From Candidatus Nomurabacteria bacterium (lineage in GTDB: Bacteria; Patescibacteriota; Minisyncoccia; Phycocordibacterales; UBA9973), in contig CALRAE010000008.1 of NCBI GenBank assembly GCA_943350445.1, forward strand, positions 1-41,481: a DNA stretch of 41,481 nucleotides, read 5' to 3'. Position numbers and translations under genes: made by a program. This document shows, in pieces, positions 32,198 through 38,740 of this stretch (position 1 is its first letter; the number at the start of each line of letters is the position of its first letter). The notes beneath the pieces are model-generated. The model worked only from the letters and a program-made list of their open reading frames with translations, had not been told where the DNA came from and did no database searches.

Positions 32198-33190
32198 TCA
32201 AAGACTAAAATTTGATATATTGTAGAGTTCAGCATCATCTTCCTTTTTCTCTTCTTTGGATCTATCGTCTAAGGGCGTTTCAATGCTTTGGGTGTTTATT
32301 TCTAAACCAGCAGGTATGGAGTTGGCAATATGACCTTCCATCATCTCATCTGGCTTCCTTTCTGTATTCGATTTCTGTATCGAATCTAAAATAGCTCGCA
32401 GATCTTCGGTGGAAAAATAATCTATCTTTATTTGACCACCTAATTCTTTCCTATCTATGTGCACTCGAGTGCCGAGCTTTTCTTGAAATTCTTCTTCAAG
32501 TTCAGTGATTTCTGGATCTGGCATAAATTCTTTCTTGCGAACTCGATCATAAGCTATTTTTCTTGCAAGTCTTTCGGCTTCACGTACTGTAATTTTCTTG
32601 TAGACAATCTCTTTAAATAAGACGAGTTGCTCTTCCGGATGATCCGCAAGCATCAGTATTGGCCTAGTGTGCCCCTCTGTTATTTTACCCTCAGATAGGC
32701 CATTTAGGATTTCTTCCGGCAAAGACAAAATACGGAGAGAGTTAGAGACATATTCCCTACTGCGACCCATCTTCTTTGCAATTTCATTATGTGTAAATTT
32801 AAATTCACTTGCTAGACGAAAAAAGGCGCGAGCACGATCGACAGCATTCAGGTCTTCACGTTGCAAATTTTCAATGATGGCTAGTTCGAGCTTCATAATA
32901 GCAGTATCTCCTGTACGGATGATGACAGGCACTTGAGAAACATGCGCTAAAATTGCAGCACGTAGTCTACGCTCCCCTGCAATAAGTTCATACTCTGTTA
33001 CTAGCCCACCACCCTCTTTTTCCACCTCAAGACGAGAGACAGTGAGCGGCTGAAGTACCCCATATTGTTTTATGGAATCAGCTAAATCTTGCAAACGTGC
33101 AAGATCAAACTCTCGCCTTGGTTGATAAGGGTTGGGTCTTATTTTATTGGTATCAACCCAAAAAATTGAATTTGAAACTATATTAGACAT
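32198..33190 (-). CDS. parB: Chromosome-partitioning protein ParB/Spo0J/Noc family
   Basis: From ATG 33190 the protein is 330 residues. Its N-terminal CTP-binding ParB domain contains I-R-P-N-P-Y-Q-P-R-R, G-V-L-Q-P-L, G-E-R-R-L-R-A-A and E-N-L-Q-R-E-D-L-N. The HTH DNA-binding domain is F-T-H-N-E-I-A-K-K-M-G-R-S-R-E-Y-V-S-N, followed by a C-terminal dimer region and a charged tail. The frame extends to 33319, but that would run through tRNA-Leu. Extended -10 TGC-TAGAAT ends 5 bases before ATG 33190, supporting the shorter start. parA is not in the window, and I saw no parS 16-mer by eye. Confidence 0.9.
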   Translation of the reverse strand: MSNIVSNSIFWVDTNKIRPNPYQPRREFDLARLQDLADSIKQYGVLQPLTVSRLEVEKEGGGLVTEYELIAGERRLRAAILAHVSQVPVIIRTGDTAIMKLELAIIENLQREDLNAVDRARAFFRLASEFKFTHNEIAKKMGRSREYVSNSLRILSLPEEILNGLSEGKITEGHTRPILMLADHPEEQLVLFKEIVYKKITVREAERLARKIAYDRVRKKEFMPDPEITELEEEFQEKLGTRVHIDRKELGGQIKIDYFSTEDLRAILDSIQKSNTERKPDEMMEGHIANSIPAGLEINTQSIETPLDDRSKEEKKEDDAELYNISNFSL

Positions 33191-33201
33191 ACCCCATTCT
33201 A
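33191..33201 (-). promoter_or_regulatory. Predicted leaderless promoter of parB
   Basis: TAGAAT (33196-33201) preceded by TGC on the minus strand, with five bases to ATG 33190. It decides the parB start. Confidence 0.45.
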
Positions 33202-33282
33202 GCATATTAAGTTTTTTTAGAAAATTGATTTTTTGGTGTTTTGGGTGTAGAATCTGTGGATTGCCAAAGCGTGGCAAAACAA

Positions 33283-33366
33283 GCCCAGGTGGCGGAATTG
33301 GTAGACGCGATAGACTCAAAATCTATTGTTGGCAACAACATGAGAGTTCGATTCTCTCCCTGGGCA
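33283..33366 (+). tRNA. tRNA-Leu (anticodon CAA)
   Basis: Class II tRNA of 84 bases: acceptor GCCCAGG/CCTGGGC, D-loop with GGAATTGGTAGACGC, anticodon stem ATAGA/TCTAT around loop CTCAAAA (anticodon CAA), long variable arm with TTGG/CAA pairing, T-arm GAGAG-TTCGATT-CTCTC, discriminator A73. CCA is not encoded here (CAA follows), but a second copy of the 3' end 95 bases downstream is followed by CCA. Confidence 0.93.
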
Positions 33367-33481
33367 CAAAATGTACGGGGTACATTTTGTGAGAATCGAA
33401 GGCCGGAGCGCGACGGCGCGAGGCGGGGTAGCAAGATTTTTCAGTAGAAAAATACTTGTGACCGATTCTCTCCCTGGGCAC
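33349..33481. repeat. Duplicated tRNA-Leu 3' end flanking a palindromic 95-base insert
   Basis: CGATTCTCTCCCTGGGCAC occurs at 33349-33367 (inside the tRNA) and again, identical over 19 bases, at 33463-33481. Between them are a perfect hairpin CAAAATGTAC-GGG-GTACATTTTG (33367-33389), GAGAATCG (33391-33398, complementary to the start of the second copy) and a G/C-rich segment with GGAGCGCGACGGCGCGAG. There is no ORF. It looks like a short element inserted at the tRNA 3' end with regeneration of the tRNA, or an att-type duplication left by a lost element. Confidence 0.75.
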
Positions 33482-33544
33482 CAGGGTAGCTATGTAATAG
33501 CTGATTCTTAGAGAAGAGGAAACTTAAAAAGTTAAATCATTCTA

Positions 33545-34807
33545 ATGAAAAATAAAAAGAAAATGCTTACGTTGTCGGATTACTTCCCGCATGGTACGGA
33601 GTATTTTTATTCGTATCCCCTCGGAGATACTATTTTTTTCTATAATGCAGGAGATCCTGTGGCAGATGAGCTCATTTCGGCCCGACTTCTCGCTTGCGCA
33701 GGAGAAGATGTAAAAGTAGTTGTTTATAGTAGTATTTTAAGACATAAGTCTTTGGATTTACTTAGGAAAAATTCTGATATTCCTTTTATACCAAAAAAAC
33801 AAATAATAGTTTTACCTCCAACGATCAATGAACGAACCCCAGAACTTAAGAAAAATGAACTCATCACCGAAGCTCTTGTCAAAGAGACCTCTCGTAGAAA
33901 TCTTGTAATGGCACAACCAATATTAGATGAACGCTTAGTAAGTGAGTACCAGATTGATCCAAAACTAAGTATTTGGCTTAATGACAAGAAAAATCTTGAT
34001 CAATATGTTGATCCTGAATTTTTACCAAAAAGATACGCACAGTTTAGAAATGGTGAAGATTTTTTTAACTCTACAGAAAAGTTAATAGTTCCCTGTGTTG
34101 TGAAAATATCCGCCTCAAGCTCTGGTGAAGGTATTAGACTCTGCTTAAACAGAATTGACATGAAAAAGGCCAAGAAAGATTTTAAGGCTCGAGCTGGAAC
34201 AATTTTCGTTGAAGAATATATTTCCTATACTCATAACATAGGTTTTCAATGCGGTATACCTTTTAATAAAAAGAAGCCCCCACATATCATTGGCTATAAC
34301 CACCAAGTCACCGCAGCAGACGGTGAATTCTTAGGAGGTTTTATTTTTAAAGAAGAGAAAAATAGAAAAATAGAAAAAATTAAAAAAATGATAACCAACG
34401 AAATTCTACCCAAAATCCAAAAAATGGGATGGCATGGAGTTGGAGGTCTTGATGTACTTCTTACTAGAAATGGGAAATTCTATATAATTGACAGTAACTT
34501 TCGTACAACGGGAATGACTGCATATATTTTTCTTATAAAAAACAAATTGATCACAAAATCGATGGTCAGCTTTACTGCGACATTCCGAGGCTCTCGTGAA
34601 GAATTCACAGAAAAAGTGTTGTCTATCAACCAAGGCGAGCAAAAAATACTAACCATAGTTTCTCTTTCTAAAAAAGGTAACGAGTACCGATTCAACGCTG
34701 CACTCTTGTTTGATGAAAGATACGAAGTGCCATATCTAGCCGTAGACCTAATTGAAAGAGGTATCAAGTCAGAAGTTTTACAAATACTACGATTTTGGAA
34801 GTATTAA
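33545..34807 (+). CDS. ATP-grasp domain protein of unknown substrate
   Basis: The 420-residue protein has an N-terminal Rossmann-like part (about 20-125). An ATP-grasp fold follows: V-P-C-V-V-K-I-S-A-S-S-S-G-E-G-I (ATP-binding Lys and glycine loop) near 190, then I-F-V-E-E-Y-I. The metal-binding region G-G-L-D-V-L-L and Y-I-I-D-S-N-F-R-T-T-G lies near 300-325 (E/D-x-N-x-R pattern). The C-terminal 90 residues are a separate small domain. ATP-grasp enzymes ligate carboxylates to amines or thiols. The substrate is unknown. It lies 66 bases before an XRE-MurA fusion on the same strand, hinting at a shared, possibly wall-related, process. Confidence 0.72.
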   Translation: MKNKKKMLTLSDYFPHGTEYFYSYPLGDTIFFYNAGDPVADELISARLLACAGEDVKVVVYSSILRHKSLDLLRKNSDIPFIPKKQIIVLPPTINERTPELKKNELITEALVKETSRRNLVMAQPILDERLVSEYQIDPKLSIWLNDKKNLDQYVDPEFLPKRYAQFRNGEDFFNSTEKLIVPCVVKISASSSGEGIRLCLNRIDMKKAKKDFKARAGTIFVEEYISYTHNIGFQCGIPFNKKKPPHIIGYNHQVTAADGEFLGGFIFKEEKNRKIEKIKKMITNEILPKIQKMGWHGVGGLDVLLTRNGKFYIIDSNFRTTGMTAYIFLIKNKLITKSMVSFTATFRGSREEFTEKVLSINQGEQKILTIVSLSKKGNEYRFNAALLFDERYEVPYLAVDLIERGIKSEVLQILRFWKY

Positions 34808-34848
34808 AAAATTTCCCCATATTATAAAGTTATCCCCCTTGCATTATA

Positions 34849-34873
34849 TCATATATGAGATATACTTCTTGAT
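34849..34873 (+). promoter_or_regulatory. Palindromic operator candidate plus leaderless promoter of the XRE-MurA gene
   Basis: TCATATATGA (34849-34858) is a perfect 10-bp palindrome directly upstream of -10 TATACT (34861-34866), which ends 7 bases before ATG 34874. A palindrome between -35 and -10 ahead of a gene with an XRE helix-turn-helix suggests autoregulation. Inference. Confidence 0.4.
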
Positions 34874-36400
34874 ATGAAAAAAAAGGTTACAAGTGAGCAA
34901 GAAAAGATAGGGTTTTTTATAAAGGAATTACGTGAACATCGCGGAATGACTCAGGAAGATTTCGCGCGTGAGCTTAACACCTCTCAAAGTTCTATCCCCC
35001 GCATTGAGAAAGGAGAGCAGAACCTAACCACAGAATTATTGTCTAAGATTGGCAATGTTTTAAATCATAAAATAGTCTCTATCAATGATTCTATTGATTT
35101 TAAAGTGAATGGAGGTAAAAAGTTGAGCGGTACAATCAAGACTAATTTCTCTAAAAACGGTTCTGTCGGGCTTTTGTGCGCTTCCCTCTTAAATAGTGGC
35201 ACAACTACACTTCATGGTATTGCACGCATTGAAGAAGTTTATAGGGTAATAGAAATTCTTGAAAGTATTGGAGTCACCATTAAGTGGATAGACCAAAATT
35301 CTATAAAAATAACTCCACCCGAAAATTTTAATCTAAGTAAGATAAATGTAGAATCAGCCATTAAAACTCGTTCTATTGTTATGTTAATGGGTCCACTTAT
35401 ACACAAACTTAAATCTTTCTCTATCCCCCATGCTTATGGATGCAACCTAGGTAAAAGAACTATTTCTGCGCATCTTTATTCTCTTTTAGAACTTGGTGTC
35501 AAAATAAAAACAACCAATAAAAGTTATGATGTAAGCTCAAGTAAACTTAAGACTGGTCAAAATATTGTAATGTATGAAACTGGAGAAACGGCTTGCGAGA
35601 ATATTTTATTTGCCGCAGCTTTAATTCCAGGAACTACAACAATCAGCTTCATGAGTAATAATTACATGGTTCAAGAAATATGCTTCTTTTTGGAAATACT
35701 TGGTGTTAAAATTGATGGTATTGGGACTTCTACCCTAGTTGTGCACGGTATAAATAAAATAAATCAGGATGTTGAATATACAAACAGTGAAGACCCCATC
35801 GAATCAATGATGTTTATTTCTGCTGGAATATTAACAGACTCAAACATTACCATTAGCCGTTCCCCGATTGATTTCCTTGCTCTTGAGCTCGAAAAAATGA
35901 AGCGAATGGGTCTAAAATATAAAATATTGAAAAAATACTATTCATACAACGGTAGAACAAAGCTGGCCGATATCGAAATATTCCCAAGCAAGCTAAAAGC
36001 TTTACAAGATAAAATCCACGCAAATATTTACCCTGGAATAAATATAGATAATCTTCCATTCTTTGTACCTATAGCAATACGTGCAAAAGGTCAAACCATG
36101 ATTCATGACTGGTACTATGAGAACAGAGCCATATATCTAACAGAATTAAATCGTCTAGGAGCAGATATAACCCTTGCTGATCCACATAGACTCTATATCC
36201 AAGGTGGAACAGTTCTAAAACCCGCACAGGTCGTCTGCCCACCAGCACTACGACCATCTATGGTCATCCTTATCTCCATGCTTGGAGCAAGTGGTACTTC
36301 TATTCTACGAAACGTCTACATGATCAATCGTGGATATGAAGAAATAGCGCAACGTCTGAATTCTATTGGAGCTGATATTAAAATAATTAAGGGAAACTAA
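34874..36400 (+). CDS. XRE helix-turn-helix fused to UDP-GlcNAc enolpyruvyl transferase (MurA-like)
   Basis: The 508-residue protein begins with an XRE-type HTH (about 10-65; I-K-E-L-R-E-H-R-G-M-T-Q-E-D-F-A, T-S-Q-S-S-I-P-R-I-E-K-G-E-Q). An EPSP-synthase-fold domain follows from about 70 onward. MurA-type residues remain: K94-N95 of the S/A-K-N motif, C190 in Y-G-C-N-L-G-K-R-T (equivalent of the PEP-binding Cys115), D in Y-P-G-I-N-I-D-N, E-N-R and the Arg of A-L-R-P-S. So enolpyruvyl transfer to UDP-GlcNAc, the first committed wall step, is plausible. The fusion could let the enzyme act as its own transcription regulator. Whether it is the only MurA of the genome is unknown. Confidence 0.82.
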   Translation: MKKKVTSEQEKIGFFIKELREHRGMTQEDFARELNTSQSSIPRIEKGEQNLTTELLSKIGNVLNHKIVSINDSIDFKVNGGKKLSGTIKTNFSKNGSVGLLCASLLNSGTTTLHGIARIEEVYRVIEILESIGVTIKWIDQNSIKITPPENFNLSKINVESAIKTRSIVMLMGPLIHKLKSFSIPHAYGCNLGKRTISAHLYSLLELGVKIKTTNKSYDVSSSKLKTGQNIVMYETGETACENILFAAALIPGTTTISFMSNNYMVQEICFFLEILGVKIDGIGTSTLVVHGINKINQDVEYTNSEDPIESMMFISAGILTDSNITISRSPIDFLALELEKMKRMGLKYKILKKYYSYNGRTKLADIEIFPSKLKALQDKIHANIYPGINIDNLPFFVPIAIRAKGQTMIHDWYYENRAIYLTELNRLGADITLADPHRLYIQGGTVLKPAQVVCPPALRPSMVILISMLGASGTSILRNVYMINRGYEEIAQRLNSIGADIKIIKGN

Positions 36401-37350
36401 TGATTACGAAGAGAAATAACTTTTCGCGGGGTTTGGCGAGCGACGGCGAGCCAACTTCAGAATTTTTTAAGCTTAAAAAAATTCTTACCAAAGAAAAGTT
36501 CATTTCTCTTCGTAATCCAAAAGTTATTATCATTCTAGGCCAAACTGCTACAGGAAAAAGTTCTCTCGCAGTAAAAATTGCTAAAAACATTGGCGGGGAA
36601 ATAATTTCCGCTGATTCTAGACAGGTCTACAAGGGGCTCAATATTGGCACAGGCAAAATTTCTCAAAAAGAAATGAGGCAAATCCCCCACCATCTGCTTG
36701 ATGTCGCTAATCCAAAGAAACATTTTACAGTTTCCGAATACAAAGATCTTGCCGACAAAACAATAAAAGGAATACTTGCTCGTGGCAAAACCCCTATCAT
36801 TTGCGGAGGTACGGGATTTTATATTGATGCAGTGACCAAGGGTGTGGTTTTCCCCGAAGTACCGCCAAATATAAAACTAAGAAAAATTTTAGAAAAGAAA
36901 AGTGAGCTGGAACTTTTTAATATGTTACAAAAGTTAGATAAAAGACGAGCTAGTAATATAGATGCTAAAAATAAAGTTAGGGTCATTAGGGCAATTGAGA
37001 TAGTTAAAGCTCTAGGTAAAGTGCCTGAAATAACGGAGGCCACGCCTCCGTATAAATTTATAAAAATAGGACTATACTTACCATCTGATAAATTAAAAAA
37101 GAAAGTAGAAAAGAGAGTAAAAAAGATGTTTGATGATGGTCTATTGAATGAAATAAAGAAACTCAAGAAAGCTAGGATTTCTAATAAGAGACTGATAGAA
37201 TTTGGTTTTGAATATTCAGACCCAATATACGAAAAAGTCGTCTCTGAAACCCTAAAATACGCCAAGCGCCAAATGGTTTGGTTTAAACGAGATAAAGAAA
37301 TAAAATGGCTAGACGCGTCTAAGAAAATTGATTTAAGTGAAATATTTTAG
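36400..37350 (+). CDS. miaA: tRNA dimethylallyltransferase
   Basis: MiaA adds the isopentenyl group to A37 of tRNAs reading U-starting codons. The conserved protein begins at about residue 43 with V-I-I-I-L-G-Q-T-A-T-G-K-S-S (P-loop). It continues with A-D-S-R-Q-V-Y-K-G-L-N-I-G-T-G-K, G-G-T-G-F-Y-I-D-A-V and Q-M-V-W-F-K-R-D near the end. The first ~40 residues (M-I-T-K-R-N-N-F-S-R-G...) have no family counterpart and are encoded by a palindromic insert. ATG 36400 overlaps the previous stop by 1 base (TAATG), and no other ATG lies between it and the P-loop. The 3' end overlaps the aldehyde dehydrogenase by 4 bases, convergent. Confidence 0.92.
   Translation: MITKRNNFSRGLASDGEPTSEFFKLKKILTKEKFISLRNPKVIIILGQTATGKSSLAVKIAKNIGGEIISADSRQVYKGLNIGTGKISQKEMRQIPHHLLDVANPKKHFTVSEYKDLADKTIKGILARGKTPIICGGTGFYIDAVTKGVVFPEVPPNIKLRKILEKKSELELFNMLQKLDKRRASNIDAKNKVRVIRAIEIVKALGKVPEITEATPPYKFIKIGLYLPSDKLKKKVEKRVKKMFDDGLLNEIKKLKKARISNKRLIEFGFEYSDPIYEKVVSETLKYAKRQMVWFKRDKEIKWLDASKKIDLSEIF
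36402..36517. repeat. Palindromic insert covering the 5' end of miaA
   Basis: Arms 36402-36425 and 36493-36517 are inverted copies matching at 24 of 25 positions (one extra base on the right). Nested inside are GTTTGGC/GCCAAC with GAGCGACGGCGAG between them (36431-36455), and an AT-rich palindrome AGAATTTTTTAAGC/GCTTAAAAAAATTCT around an AAGCTT core. The structure would fold the miaA start codon region into a long hairpin. Confidence 0.75.
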
Positions 37351-38711
37351 TTAAACCACACATTTTTTATATTTACGAATTCTTTTATGCCGTAGGTGCC
37401 GAGTTCGCGGCCATATCCAGACTTTTTGATTCCACCAAATGGCACCCTCGGGTCAGACTTAACCATGTCGTTTACACACACATTCCCTGCTTCGATTTGC
37501 GGAATGATACGTTTAGCTTTTTCCATATCAGAAGTAAAGATCGATGCTCCGAGGCCATAGCGAGTGTCATTGGCTAACTGCACGGCTTCAGCTTCTGTTT
37601 TAAATGAAATAATTGGCAGAACTGGGCCAAAAACTTCTTCATCGTATACTGGTATACCTTTTTTCACATTTGTCATAACCGTAGGTAAATAAAAATATCC
37701 TTTTCCTTTTTTACGACTTCCACCATAAACAACTTTTGCACCGAGAGACGCTGACTTTTTAACTTGTCTTTCAACTTCTAGTAATATTTGCTCAGTGGCT
37801 AAAGGCCCAATATCTATATTTTTATCACTTGGATCCCCCACAGATAATTTAGAAAATTCTCCCACCACAGCTTTCATAAATTCTTCTTCCACGCTTTCCT
37901 CCACAATAAATCTCTTAGCAGAGATGCAACTCTGCCCAACATTTCCCTGCAAACGTGCTAATACAGCTGTTTTGGCTGCTTTGATTATGTCCACATCGGC
38001 AAATATGACAAAAGGGTCGCTTCCACCAAGCTCTAACACCACCTTCTTTATTTCTTCTCCAGCCACCCGGGCGACCTCACTTCCCGCCTTTTCGCTCCCA
38101 GTCAAAGTAATTGCGATAACCCGTGGATCTCTAATTAAAGCTTCGACACGTGCGGAAGGAAGAAGTAAATTTTGAAATACACCTTCGGGGAAACCGACAG
38201 CTCGGAAGGATTCTTCTATAGCTTCTGCGCACTGAGGTACATTCGAAGCATGTTTCAATAGGCCCACATTCCCAGCCATGATAGCTGGCACAGCAAAGCG
38301 ATATACTTGCCAAAATGGAAAATTCCACGGCATAATAGCAAGAACTACTCCAAGAGGATCGAACTCTATATATTGCTCTTTTTGGTCTGTTTGTAATACC
38401 TCATGTTTTAAAATATTTTCTGCATTATCTGCATAATAATCACACAGAGATCCACACTTTTCGATACCCGCTGGTCCAGACTTCATCGTCTTGCCCATTT
38501 CGAGCATTTGTAATTTTGAAAATTCTTCTGTATGACTCCTTAAATATTCTCCGAGCTTTCGCATAAGAGTTGCCCGCTCTTTAAAAGAAGTCTGCTTCCA
38601 AGACTTGAAAGCTTTTTCAGCCAACACTAATTTTTTCTCAAGTTCCTCGTTTGAGATTTCTTGAAATGTTTTTAGAACTTTTTCTGTTGCTGGATTTTTT
38701 GATTGGATCAT
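37347..38711 (-). CDS. NAD(P)-dependent aldehyde dehydrogenase, succinate-semialdehyde-dehydrogenase-like
   Basis: The 454-residue ALDH has M-P-W-N-F-P-F-W (active-site loop with catalytic Asn), L-T-G-S-E-K-A-G, the general base Glu in L-E-L-G-G-S-D-P-F near 226, and the catalytic Cys in G-Q-S-C near 261. E-E-V-F-G-P-V is also present, as is the C-terminal P-F-G-G-I-K-K-S-G-Y-G-R-E-L. Overall form is closest to short GabD/Sad-type enzymes. The true aldehyde is not known. It follows the acetolactate-synthase-like gene by 29 bases on the same strand, so the two may act in sequence on a 2-oxoacid-derived aldehyde. Confidence 0.88.
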   Translation of the reverse strand: MIQSKNPATEKVLKTFQEISNEELEKKLVLAEKAFKSWKQTSFKERATLMRKLGEYLRSHTEEFSKLQMLEMGKTMKSGPAGIEKCGSLCDYYADNAENILKHEVLQTDQKEQYIEFDPLGVVLAIMPWNFPFWQVYRFAVPAIMAGNVGLLKHASNVPQCAEAIEESFRAVGFPEGVFQNLLLPSARVEALIRDPRVIAITLTGSEKAGSEVARVAGEEIKKVVLELGGSDPFVIFADVDIIKAAKTAVLARLQGNVGQSCISAKRFIVEESVEEEFMKAVVGEFSKLSVGDPSDKNIDIGPLATEQILLEVERQVKKSASLGAKVVYGGSRKKGKGYFYLPTVMTNVKKGIPVYDEEVFGPVLPIISFKTEAEAVQLANDTRYGLGASIFTSDMEKAKRIIPQIEAGNVCVNDMVKSDPRVPFGGIKKSGYGRELGTYGIKEFVNIKNVWFN

Positions 38712-38740
38712 TTTATTTTATGACCTAAAATGTAACTATA

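Noticed and set aside
33191-33319. Upstream extension of parB to a start at 33319
   Set aside because: It would code through the opposite strand of tRNA-Leu; the conserved protein and a -10 hexamer both point to ATG 33190.
33367-33462. Integrated genomic island between the tRNA-Leu repeats
   Set aside because: Only 95 bases with no gene; at most a scar or a tiny element. The genes downstream (ATP-grasp, XRE-MurA, miaA) are not typical island cargo.
36400-36525. Calling miaA from a non-ATG codon near the P-loop to drop the palindromic N-terminus
   Set aside because: No ATG, GTG or TTG with convincing context there; the TAATG junction supports 36400, though proteomics could change this.
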